Below, piece by piece: positions 1 to 6,860 of a DNA stretch of 64,000 nt. The notes under the pieces are model-generated. The model ran no database searches, was not told the origin of the DNA, and was given only the letters and a program-made list of their open reading frames with translations. The stretch covers positions 4,298,310 through 4,362,309 of the forward strand of contig NZ_CP061721.1 in the NCBI RefSeq assembly GCF_014764445.1, given 5' to 3'. The translations under genes were made by a program, and so were the position numbers. Source of the stretch: Pseudarthrobacter sp. BIM B-2242 (GTDB lineage Bacteria; Actinomycetota; Actinomycetes; Actinomycetales; Micrococcaceae). The first letter of the stretch is position 1. The number at the start of each line of letters is the position of its first letter.

Positions 1-179
1 GTCTCGATGAAGTCCCAGTCTGCCTCGGTGAGGACGGCGACGGGAGTATCGGGGTGCGGCCCCCCTGCCTCGGCAATGCCCTGCAGCACGTTCAGCGGAA
101 GTTCCGTCGCGCGGAGGTTCTCCCGCAGCCATTCCTTACTGTCCAGGTCCAGGTCCAGCCACCACATGTAGATTTCCAT
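1..179 (-). CDS. Hypothetical protein, 3' part outside the window
   Basis: An open frame runs from an ATG at 179 to the left edge without a stop (59 codons seen), beginning MEIYMWWLDLDLDSKEWL. A purine-rich GAAAGG lies about 13 bases upstream of the ATG and could be its ribosome binding site. The visible part is acidic and Trp/Leu rich with no signal peptide or membrane segment. I do not recognise a family. It is transcribed leftward, divergent from the surface-protein gene that follows. Only the N-terminus is visible, so function cannot be assigned. Confidence 0.5.
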   Translation of the reverse strand, partial: MEIYMWWLDLDLDSKEWLRENLRATELPLNVLQGIAEAGGPHPDTPVAVLTEADWDFIE

Positions 180-526
180 GCCCGTCACGCACCTTTCGTA
201 TGATTCAACGTTAGGCGCGGGCAGGGTGGCATTCAAGGGCGCCGGCTGTCACTTCGCCCTCGGCCGCTGTGAGGTCCGGGGTACACTGCCATGCCCCCTG
301 CATGTCTTTCCGGTCCGCGTACCCTTCCGGGAGTTGAGTTCCACATTTGCGTAGGAACAAGTATCGTCGCAGGTCAAACGCAGCGAAAGACGAGTACCTG
401 CTACTCGCGACCCCTACCGGCCACGCCCCTAGCCTGAAATAGCAAGCAAGCTGACCGTGCTGGGGCGTGAGCAAACTGCCGCTCCCCCTCGCCATGGTCC
501 GTTTCAAACAGACTGGGGAGAACACC
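180..526. other. Intergenic region with a dyad element
   Basis: About 350 bases between two divergent genes. No frame here looks like a real protein. It must hold the promoters of both flanking genes. The one clear structure is an inverted repeat at 391-407: CGAGTA, five bases, TACTCG. It is placed as an operator might be, about 120 bases before the surface-protein start. No regulator can be named from the sequence alone. Confidence 0.4.
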
Positions 527-1225
527 ATGAAACGAGCCATACCAATCTTGGGGGTCGCGGGGCTGGCATTGCTCTGCGTCTCCGCACCGGCCTACGCAGG
601 GGATGACAAGCACGGGGATACAGACGGGAACCTGGGGAAGGTCATCGTCTGCCACATGACCGGCAGTGCGGGCAACCCGTATGTTGCCACCCCCGTTAGC
701 CTTAATGCTTTGGGCAACCACAGGCTGGAGACCGGGGACATTGTTCCCCCCAATCCGGTCCTGAAGGGCGGGCACAACTGGGCTGCCGGAATGGCCGATT
801 ACTACAAATACTGTGTGACGCCGCCACCGCCCGTCGATGAGGAACCCGGTGAAGAAGAACCCCCGGGCGAAGAAGAACCCCCGGGTGAGGAGCAGCCGCC
901 GGTGGAGGAACCTCCCGGTGAGGAACAGCCCCCGCCGGTTGAGGAGGAACAGCCACCAGTGGAAGAGGAGCAGCCGCCAGCGGTCGTTGAAACTCCGGCG
1001 GTCCAGGCCCCCGCGGGCCAGGTAGCTGCCCCTCAGAGTGCAGTTGTCCAGGCGCCGGCCGCAGCCGTCAGCCGTGGCACCAACCAGGGCTACAACGCAC
1101 AAACGGCGGTAGGCGGAGCCGGGGACAGCACCACCTGGCTGGCTGGCTTGGGCCTCCTGCTGGGTGCAGGCGGCGTTGTTGCGGTCCGGCGCAGGTCACG
1201 TTCGGAATCGCCGACGGCGGGCTGA
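527..1225 (+). CDS. Secreted Pro/Glu-rich surface protein, probable sortase substrate
   Basis: 232 aa from the ATG at 527, chosen over an in-frame ATG at 467 because it has GGGGAG just upstream and starts directly with a signal peptide (residues 1-24, MKRAIPILG...AYAG). Residues about 37-97 form a small domain with VCHMTGSAGNPYV near the start and a second Cys near its end (KYCV), similar to the 'VCHATGS.NPYV' modules of bacterial surface proteins. Residues about 98-150 are a low-complexity stalk of EEPPGEE-type repeats. The C-terminus carries NAQTAVGG, a hydrophobic stretch (WLAGLGLLLGAGGVVAV) and RRRSR, the layout of a cell-wall sorting signal though without LPXTG. A class F sortase gene follows, which supports wall anchoring. 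The ligand or function of the head domain is unknown. Confidence 0.75.
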   Translation: MKRAIPILGVAGLALLCVSAPAYAGDDKHGDTDGNLGKVIVCHMTGSAGNPYVATPVSLNALGNHRLETGDIVPPNPVLKGGHNWAAGMADYYKYCVTPPPPVDEEPGEEEPPGEEEPPGEEQPPVEEPPGEEQPPPVEEEQPPVEEEQPPAVVETPAVQAPAGQVAAPQSAVVQAPAAAVSRGTNQGYNAQTAVGGAGDSTTWLAGLGLLLGAGGVVAVRRRSRSESPTAG

Positions 1226-1250
1226 CGCCCCCGGAGTACCGCCGACACCA

Positions 1251-1289
1251 CTGAGGGCGTCCCGCCGAACCTGGGCGGGACGCCCTCAG
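1251..1289 (+). terminator. Hairpin terminator after the surface protein gene
   Basis: A perfect 16-bp inverted repeat (arms 1251-1266 and 1274-1289, CTGAGGGCGTCCCGCC and its complement) with a 7-base loop lies 25 bases past the stop codon. There is no T run, so it may act as a transcription attenuator before the sortase gene rather than a strict intrinsic terminator. Confidence 0.6.
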
Positions 1290-1348
1290 CACACGGCCGC
1301 TTTCCACCACCGGCCATCCCACCAACCACCGCATACCAAGGGGGTATC

Positions 1349-2155
1349 GTGGCAAAGCCGTCCGGCAGGCATGTCCCCCGCAGGCGCCCCGTCGCCACCT
1401 CCGACGCCAGTCCCGCCCGGGGTTGGAGCCGCCTCCGGCTGAGGGGGACGCGCAGGGCCCGGGGATGGAACCGGGGAGACATCGCCATCCTCATCTGCGG
1501 GGTCCTCGGGTTCTTCTCGCTCACCTTTGGCGGCCCGCTGCTCCACGATATGAACACCGGCAACCACGGGACTGCCAGCGTCGCGGCGGCCGAAAGGCCG
1601 GCACTCCCCCTTGGCCCGCCGTCGTCCCTTCCCCTGCCGCCGGCCGTAACGGATCCGGAGGCGACGGCTGCCGCCACAGCGACGTCACCCGCAGCCGGAC
1701 CCCCACTGCCCGACGCGTCCGCGCCGCTGCGCATCCTCTACCCCGGAGCGGCCATCGACACAGCGGTCCACCCGCTGGAACCCGACGGCGCCGCGGCGGC
1801 CAGCCGCACCGTGGTGCCGCCGTCCACCATGGACGGCTACTGGCTGACCCCGTTCGGAGTCCCTGGCAACGGCTCGGGCAACACCACGTACGTCATTGGA
1901 CACAGCTGGGAAGACCGGGACGCGCCGTTCAACCACCTCAGTTCAAGCGCGGCCGCAGGCGACGAGTTCAACGTCATCACCGCTGCTGGAACCATCCGCT
2001 ACCGCGTGGATACTGTCACCACGTACCTCAAGGACAGCCTCAAGGACAGCCCCATCTGGGAGATGGTGCCCAACCGCGTTGTGCTCATCAGCTGTTACAC
2101 CGAAGATCCCTGGGGGAAAAACGTGGTGGTTTCGGCGTCCCCCGCCGGCCCGTAG
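1349..2155 (+). CDS. Class F sortase
   Basis: 268 aa, GTG start at 1349 behind GGGGG. Residues 1-42 are Arg-rich cytoplasmic, residues about 44-64 are a membrane anchor, then a Pro/Ala-rich linker to about 120, then the sortase barrel. The catalytic His is H185 in TYVIGHSWED and the Cys is C249 in VLISCYTEDPWGKNVVV. Sortases cleave a C-terminal sorting signal and transfer the protein to peptidoglycan; the upstream gene is the obvious substrate. Odd: after C249 there is no arginine at all, although class F enzymes normally have one a few residues before the final NVVV strand; K257 is the only basic residue there. Family assignment is firm, activity without the Arg is open. Confidence 0.88.
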   Translation: MAKPSGRHVPRRRPVATSDASPARGWSRLRLRGTRRARGWNRGDIAILICGVLGFFSLTFGGPLLHDMNTGNHGTASVAAAERPALPLGPPSSLPLPPAVTDPEATAAATATSPAAGPPLPDASAPLRILYPGAAIDTAVHPLEPDGAAAASRTVVPPSTMDGYWLTPFGVPGNGSGNTTYVIGHSWEDRDAPFNHLSSSAAAGDEFNVITAAGTIRYRVDTVTTYLKDSLKDSPIWEMVPNRVVLISCYTEDPWGKNVVVSASPAGP

Positions 2156-2220
2156 CTCGCTGGCCCATAGCTGCCCGGCCGGCACTGTTCAAGGGCTTCG
2201 GACGGGCACAAAATGGGGTT

Positions 2221-2739
2221 ATGACTCCAGAACGGTTCAGCGGCCCTGCCCCTCTCCTGGTGGGCGTGCTGCCCAATCAGCATCCCGAAGTGCTGACCAC
2301 GGCAGCAAACCTGGCGGCCCGGCTGTCGGCGCCCCTGCTGTGCGCCTACGTTGACGAGGCCAGCTACCTGGTCGAATGGGATCCGGGCAAATCGGCGCAC
2401 CGGCTGTCGCTCCACCCGGGCCAGGATGACGACGACGTCCGCGCGGTAACCAGCGGGCTTAGGGCAACCATCGAACAGGCTGTGGCCAACGCGGGGACGG
2501 GGAGCGCGCACGTGGAGTGGACCCTGCGCACTCTTGCTGGAGACCCGGCCCGCGCCCTCGCCCGGCTCGCTGCGGAAAGCAACGTCCCCATGATCATCGT
2601 GGGGACGTCGGAGCGGGGTTTGTCGCACCGGCTCTCGGAGATGCTCAATGGTTCGGTGGGGCTATGGCTGACCCATCATCAAAGCAGGCCGGTACTGGTT
2701 GTCCCTTACCGGAGGCCGGCCCACGAGGACCGGGAATAG
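2221..2739 (+). CDS. Universal stress protein family (UspA-like)
   Basis: 172 aa from ATG 2221. The single Usp domain starts with PLLVGVLPNQHPEVLTTAA and ends with the nucleotide-loop region: MIIVGTSERG (residues about 122-131), then NGSVGLWLTHHQSRPVLVVP. This matches the G-2X-G-9X-G(S/T) ATP-binding pattern loosely (GTSERGLSHRLSEMLNGS). Such proteins bind ATP and accumulate under stress; the exact role here is unknown. It stands alone 65 bases after the sortase gene and has its own hairpin downstream. A longer upstream extension in the same frame overlaps the sortase gene and is composed of Arg/His-rich shadow sequence, so I rejected it. Confidence 0.88.
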   Translation: MTPERFSGPAPLLVGVLPNQHPEVLTTAANLAARLSAPLLCAYVDEASYLVEWDPGKSAHRLSLHPGQDDDDVRAVTSGLRATIEQAVANAGTGSAHVEWTLRTLAGDPARALARLAAESNVPMIIVGTSERGLSHRLSEMLNGSVGLWLTHHQSRPVLVVPYRRPAHEDRE

Positions 2740-2770
2740 GCTCCATCAGCCCTGCCGAAGGCTGATGAGC
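2740..2770 (+). terminator. Hairpin immediately after the usp stop codon
   Basis: GCTCCATCAGCC pairs with GGCTGATGAGC around an 8-base loop starting at the first base after the stop. One bulged base and no T run. Probable transcript end or 3' stabiliser for the stress protein mRNA. Confidence 0.5.
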
Positions 2771-2839
2771 GGCCCCGGGATAATAAAGCGAAAGTAGTTA
2801 TTCGAGGTGGTGGCGGACGGCCATACCGGCAAGTAAGCT

Positions 2840-2937
2840 AATTCAAGCAGAGAGATCCGGCTGTTAGCCGGTGACGAATCTGCCCAAAGACTGCTCCGGA
2901 GTGCGTATCCCCCAATAACGCACTCCGGAGCTTTTTT
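2840..2937 (+). ncRNA. Possible small structured RNA ending in an intrinsic terminator
   Basis: No protein frame lies here. Reading rightward, GCAGA (2847-2851) pairs with TCTGC (2879-2883) and encloses a CCGGC/GCCGG hairpin (2857-2861 with 2867-2871); then comes the strong terminator at 2893-2937. A terminator this strong more than 120 bases after the usp hairpin and before the csoR promoter implies a separate transcript. I see no match to a named riboswitch class; the 5' end and promoter are not identified. The call is a structural inference. Confidence 0.35.
2893..2937 (+). terminator. Strong Rho-independent terminator
   Basis: A perfect 13-bp stem (2893-2905 GCTCCGGAGTGCG with 2919-2931) encloses a 13-base C-rich loop and is followed directly by six Ts. 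It insulates the copper operon from upstream transcription. Confidence 0.85.
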
Positions 2938-2962
2938 GTACCCGGAAAACGGCTCTCCATAA

Positions 2963-3006
2963 TACCCCTAGGGGGTACTTGCCATGATACCCCATAGGGG
3001 TATAGG
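2963..3006 (+). promoter_or_regulatory. csoR-copZ-copA promoter with two CsoR-type operators
   Basis: Two pseudo-palindromes of the CsoR type: TACCCCTAGGGGGTA at 2963-2977 and ATACCCCATAGGGGTAT at 2987-3003. A -35-like TTGCCA (2979-2984) and -10-like TATAGG (3001-3006) are 16 bases apart, so the second operator sits between and over the promoter elements. Repressor bound there would block RNA polymerase until Cu(I) releases it. The -10 ends only 8 bases before the csoR ATG and no Shine-Dalgarno is present, which implies a leaderless or nearly leaderless mRNA. Confidence 0.75.
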
Positions 3007-3014
3007 TTGGGTCT

Positions 3015-3362
3015 ATGGAATCTCCCCCAGCAACCGTGGCCGGGCTCGAAGGCGCCGTCCCGGCCCCGTCGCCCGGCTACACAGCCAACAAAGATGCCTA
3101 TCTTCGCAGGCTTAAGCGCATCGAGGGCCAGGTCCGCGGCATCGCCCGGATGGTTGACGAGGACAAGTACTGCATCGATATCCTGACCCAGGTCTCAGCG
3201 GTCACCAAGGCCCTTCACGCCGTCAGCCTCGGCCTTGTGGAAGAACATATAGGACACTGCGTGGTGGGCGCGGCCGCAGAACCCGATCCTGACCTCCGGG
3301 CGGAAGCCATTGACGTCAAGGTCAAGGAGGCAGCGGAGGCCATCGGCCGCCTCCTTCGCTGA
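3015..3362 (+). CDS. csoR: Copper-sensing repressor CsoR
   Basis: 115 aa DUF156/CsoR family four-helix protein. The helix LRRLKRIEGQVRGIARMVD (residues about 30-48) is the family hallmark, and the Cu(I) ligands Cys53, His78 and Cys82 are present with exactly the Cys-25-His-4-Cys spacing of copper-type CsoR, so this is a copper rather than formaldehyde (FrmR) or nickel (RcnR) sensor. A 25-residue disordered N-terminal extension precedes the core. It heads a copper operon with copZ and copA and has two operator-like palindromes in its own promoter, so it is autoregulated by inference. Confidence 0.93.
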   Translation: MESPPATVAGLEGAVPAPSPGYTANKDAYLRRLKRIEGQVRGIARMVDEDKYCIDILTQVSAVTKALHAVSLGLVEEHIGHCVVGAAAEPDPDLRAEAIDVKVKEAAEAIGRLLR

Positions 3363-3436
3363 CGCGTCCGGCCTGCAGGCCCCCAAGACCCATTTCCCCA
3401 GCCGGCAACACGCCGGCGCATCCCCAAGGAGCCATC

Positions 3437-3667
3437 ATGAGCACCATCACCACCACAGTCAGCGTGTCCGGCATGACCTGCGGCCACTGCGTTTCCTCGG
3501 TCACCGAGGAAATTGAGTCACTGGCAGGGGTTGAAGAGGTGGACATCGACCTCAACGCCGGCGGTATTTCCACCGTCACCATCACGTCCAGCCAGGAACT
3601 GTCCCCGGCGGAGATCGGCGAAGCCGTGGCCGAGGCCGGCTACCTGGTCGTAGCCAACAACGCCTAA
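3437..3667 (+). CDS. copZ: Copper chaperone CopZ (HMA domain)
   Basis: 76 aa, a single heavy-metal-associated ferredoxin-like domain. The Cu(I) site is MTCGHC with Cys15 and Cys18. Family members carry Cu(I) in the cytosol and hand it to the N-terminal domain of CopA, encoded 27 bases downstream. AAGGAG precedes the ATG at 3437. Co-transcription with csoR (74 bases upstream) and copA is likely, as the three genes share a direction with no terminator between them. Confidence 0.92.
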   Translation: MSTITTTVSVSGMTCGHCVSSVTEEIESLAGVEEVDIDLNAGGISTVTITSSQELSPAEIGEAVAEAGYLVVANNA

Positions 3668-3694
3668 CCACATTCAAAAATCGAGGATCACAGC

Positions 3695-6013
3695 GTGAGC
3701 ACCGAACACCTCCTGAACCCGGCTGCCAGCCGGGTGGTTGAGCTGGACATCGAGGGCATGACCTGCGCGTCCTGCGTCAACCGCGTGGAGCGCAAACTCG
3801 GCAAGCTCGACGGCGTGGAAGCCTCGGTGAATCTTCCCCTTGAGTCCGCCCACGTCACGGTTCCGGCCGGCATCACCGACCAGCAGATCGTGGACACGGT
3901 CAACGCCACGGGCTATAAGGCCACACTCCGCCAGTCCCACGCCGCCAGTCCCAGCACCCGCGAACACCCGGCCCGAGAACACCCGGCCCGCGAGGACCAC
4001 GAAGATCACCTGCAGCACGGCGGCACGGCAGCCGAACTGAGGCCGCGGCTGATCGTGGCCGCAATCCTGACTGTGCCGGTGTTCCTGATTTCGATGGTCC
4101 CGGCACTGCAGTTCCCGAACTGGGGCTGGGTTGCGGGCCTACTAGCCCTTCCCGTGGTCAGCTGGGCCGCCTGGCCCTTCCACCACGCTGCGGCCGTCAA
4201 CGCTCGCCATCTGGCGTCCACCATGGACACACTTGTCTCCATCGGTGTCGCGGCCGCCTACATTTTCAGCGTCTGGCAGCTGGCACTTGATCCGCGGATG
4301 ACCGAGCACCCGGGCATGGAGGGAATGGAGACCGGCGGCCTGTATTTCGAAGTTGCCGCCGTGGTCACCACCTTCCTGCTGCTGGGCCGGTTCCTGGAGG
4401 CGAACGCCAAGCAGAAGGCAGGCGACGCACTCAAGGCCCTGCTGAATCTGGGTGCCAAGGACGCCACCGTCCTGCACAACGGATCCGAGCATAAGATCCC
4501 GGCCGATCAGCTCCGGGTAGGAGATGTTGTGGTGGTCCGCCCGGGCGAGAAGATCGCCACGGACGGCGTGGTGATCGACGGCACCTCCGCCGTCGATGCT
4601 TCCTTGCTGACGGGCGAATCCGTCCCGGTGGAAGTCGGACCCGAAAGCAAAGTCACCGGCGCCACGATCAACACCTCCGGCCGCCTGCTGGTCCGGGCCA
4701 CAAGGGTGGGTTCCGAGACCACCCTTTCACAGATGGCCCGGCTGGTATCGCAGGCCCAAACCGGCAAGGCACCGATTGCGCGGCTCGCCGACCGGATCAG
4801 CGCCGTTTTTGTCCCGATCGTCCTCGCCATCGCGGTGCTGACCTTTGGGCTCTGGCTCGCCTTCAGCGGCCCGGTGATCACTCCGGCGGAGCTTCGCGCC
4901 GCGTTCACTGCCGCCGTTACGGTCCTGGTCATTGCCTGCCCCTGCGCACTGGGGCTTGCCACGCCGGTGGGCCTGCTCACCGGCACCGGCCGCGGAGCCC
5001 AGCTGGGCATCCTGATCAAAGGCCCGCAGGTCCTCGAAGACACCCGCACTGTGGACACCATCCTGCTCGACAAAACCGGCACCATCACCAGCGGAAAACT
5101 CGCGGTGGACCACACGCTGGCGTTTGACGGTTACCAGGGCGGGCATGTGTTGCGGCTGGCCGGCGCGGTGGAGGCCGCATCGGAGCATCCCATCGCGCAC
5201 GCCATCGCGGCTGCCGCACAGACGGCAGAAACCGCGCACGACGACGGCGGCCGGCTTCCCGCCGTCGAACGCTTCCGGTCAGCACCGGGCGGCGGCGTCG
5301 CCGGAACCGTGGAAGGACGCGTCATCCTCGCGGGCCGGACCGGCTGGCTCAACGAAAACGGCATCAGCATTTCCCCGGCGCAGCAGGAGGCGCTGGCCAG
5401 GGCGGAGGCGACCGGGGCCACCGCCATCTGGGTGGCAGTGGACGGGACCCCCGCCGGGATCATCAGCCTGCGGGACACCGTTAAACCCGGATCGGCAGCC
5501 GCCATCGAACGGTTGAAGAAGCTGGGACTGCGGCCCATTCTGCTGACCGGGGACAACGCCGCAGTGGCCACCCAGGTGGCGGCCGCCGTCGGAATCGCCC
5601 CGGCCGACGTTTACGCCGGTGTGCTGCCCGCCGGAAAAGTCGAGGCCGTCCGGAAACTCCAGGCCGGCGGTGCCACCGTAGCCATGGCGGGGGACGGCGT
5701 AAACGACGCCGCGGCGCTGGCTAAGGCCGACCTTGGCATCGCCATGGGCTCAGGCACGGACGTGGCCATTGAGGCGGCGGACCTCACGGTAATGGGCGAC
5801 GACCTTGGCCAGGTGGCCCAGGCCATCGAGCTGTCACGCCGGACGCTGGCCACCATCAAAACCAACCTGTTCTGGGCGTTCTTCTATAACGCCATCGGCA
5901 TTCCGGTGGCAGCCCTGGGCCTCCTGAATCCCATGCTTGCCGGTGCTGCGATGGCCGCGAGTTCGGTCCTGGTGGTGGCCAACTCGCTGCGGCTGCGAAG
6001 CTTCGGTAAATAG
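3695..6013 (+). CDS. copA: Cu(I)-translocating P-type ATPase CopA
   Basis: 772 aa, GTG start. One N-terminal HMA domain with GMTCASC (Cys24, Cys27) is joined by a His-rich linker (residues about 88-112, HPAREHPAREDHEDH) to eight membrane segments of the P1B type. The membrane copper site CPC is Cys415-Pro-Cys417; the phosphorylated aspartate is Asp459 in DKTGT; the P1B-specific SEHP and the hinge GDGVNDAAAL are intact. It exports Cu(I) from the cytoplasm using ATP. Last gene of the csoR-copZ-copA operon. The linker could add metal-binding capacity, an inference from composition. Confidence 0.95.
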   Translation: MSTEHLLNPAASRVVELDIEGMTCASCVNRVERKLGKLDGVEASVNLPLESAHVTVPAGITDQQIVDTVNATGYKATLRQSHAASPSTREHPAREHPAREDHEDHLQHGGTAAELRPRLIVAAILTVPVFLISMVPALQFPNWGWVAGLLALPVVSWAAWPFHHAAAVNARHLASTMDTLVSIGVAAAYIFSVWQLALDPRMTEHPGMEGMETGGLYFEVAAVVTTFLLLGRFLEANAKQKAGDALKALLNLGAKDATVLHNGSEHKIPADQLRVGDVVVVRPGEKIATDGVVIDGTSAVDASLLTGESVPVEVGPESKVTGATINTSGRLLVRATRVGSETTLSQMARLVSQAQTGKAPIARLADRISAVFVPIVLAIAVLTFGLWLAFSGPVITPAELRAAFTAAVTVLVIACPCALGLATPVGLLTGTGRGAQLGILIKGPQVLEDTRTVDTILLDKTGTITSGKLAVDHTLAFDGYQGGHVLRLAGAVEAASEHPIAHAIAAAAQTAETAHDDGGRLPAVERFRSAPGGGVAGTVEGRVILAGRTGWLNENGISISPAQQEALARAEATGATAIWVAVDGTPAGIISLRDTVKPGSAAAIERLKKLGLRPILLTGDNAAVATQVAAAVGIAPADVYAGVLPAGKVEAVRKLQAGGATVAMAGDGVNDAAALAKADLGIAMGSGTDVAIEAADLTVMGDDLGQVAQAIELSRRTLATIKTNLFWAFFYNAIGIPVAALGLLNPMLAGAAMAASSVLVVANSLRLRSFGK

Positions 6014-6039
6014 GCGCGACCGGCCCAACCAGGGATTGC

Positions 6040-6312
6040 TCAGGCGGTGCCGAAACGGACTGCGGCCCGGGCCTTCGCCTTGGCCGCCTCTTCGTCCCGG
6101 TCCTTGGCGGGCGCGTGAGCCACCAGCGAGTCAAGCAGGTGCTGGGTGATGTGGGCGATCTCGTGCACGGCCTCTTCGAAGGCGTCCTCGTTCGCCTTGG
6201 ACGGCTTGGTGCTGCCACTGATCTTGCGGACGTACTGCAGGGCGGCGGCATGCACCTCCTCGGAGGTGGCGTGCGGTTCGTAGTTGTGGAGGGTTCGAAT
6301 ATTCCGGCACAT
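6040..6312 (-). CDS. DUF2277 family protein
   Basis: 90 aa beginning MCRNIRTLHNYEPHATSEEV and continuing with AALQYVRKISG, the diagnostic start of DUF2277. Helical, cytoplasmic, no catalytic motif seen. The family is widespread in bacteria and its function is not known. It converges on copA with 26 bases between the stops, and no separate terminator is obvious. The gene stands alone in its direction. Confidence 0.88.
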   Translation of the reverse strand: MCRNIRTLHNYEPHATSEEVHAAALQYVRKISGSTKPSKANEDAFEEAVHEIAHITQHLLDSLVAHAPAKDRDEEAAKAKARAAVRFGTA

Positions 6313-6525
6313 ACCGCCATGCTAGGCTCTGGAACGCCTGGAATCGACCCTTGCCTTACGCTTTTTGGGGGTGCCCGCTTATGGGGAGTGGTGCATGGGC
6401 AGCGGTGCCCATCGACAGTGTTTTGGGGCCGGGATAGGTTCTAGGTAATGGATCTTCCGGATGAGCCGGGGGCCGCTGGGGATGCCGATCTGGATCGGAT
6501 CCAACGAACACATGAGGAGAAACTG

Positions 6526-6789
6526 ATGGCTATTTGGGGCGCAGATGTAGAGCAGCTCAGGACTCTTGGCACGAAGCTGCAGGCCGGTGCTTCGGAGATC
6601 GAGCAGCAGCGGACCAACCTGTCCCGCCTGCTGGACAGCACCACCTGGGAAGGCCCGGACGCGAAGCACTTCCGCAGCGAATGGTCCGGCACGCACACCA
6701 GTGCACTGAACCAGGTCATCCAGGCGCTGAAGGATGCCGGCACCAAGGCAACCAAGAACGCCAACGAGCAGGACCAGGCTTCACGCTAA
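6526..6789 (+). CDS. WXG100 (ESAT-6-like) protein
   Basis: 87 aa from the ATG at 6526, selected because GAGGAGA lies 7 bases upstream; an in-frame ATG at 6448 would add 26 unrelated residues. Two helices flank the WXG turn (TTWEGPDAKHF), residues about 40-50, the signature of WXG100 proteins, which form helical hairpin dimers and are exported by type VII secretion. No EccC, EccD or other T7SS gene is present within the window, so the partner machinery must be encoded elsewhere. A strong hairpin follows the gene, so it is monocistronic. Confidence 0.88.
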   Translation: MAIWGADVEQLRTLGTKLQAGASEIEQQRTNLSRLLDSTTWEGPDAKHFRSEWSGTHTSALNQVIQALKDAGTKATKNANEQDQASR

Positions 6790-6801
6790 CCACCGCATGA
6801 A

Positions 6802-6839
6802 CCGAGGGCCCGGACACAGCAAAGTGTCCGGGCCCTCGG
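6802..6839. terminator. Bidirectional hairpin terminator
   Basis: Perfect 16-bp stem (6802-6817 CCGAGGGCCCGGACAC with 6824-6839) and 6-base loop between the convergent WXG100 and EamA genes. It can end transcription from both sides. Confidence 0.75.
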
Positions 6840-6860
6840 CCATTTAAGGCGCGTCGGCAC

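Noticed and set aside
1423..2220. In-frame upstream extension of the universal stress protein overlapping the sortase gene
   Set aside because: The extension is Arg/His/Gly-rich shadow sequence of the sortase; the Usp domain starts at 2221.
2840..2937. Assignment of the structured element to a known riboswitch or 6C RNA
   Set aside because: The loop is C-rich but only one such hairpin is present, and the conserved bases of named classes are not seen.
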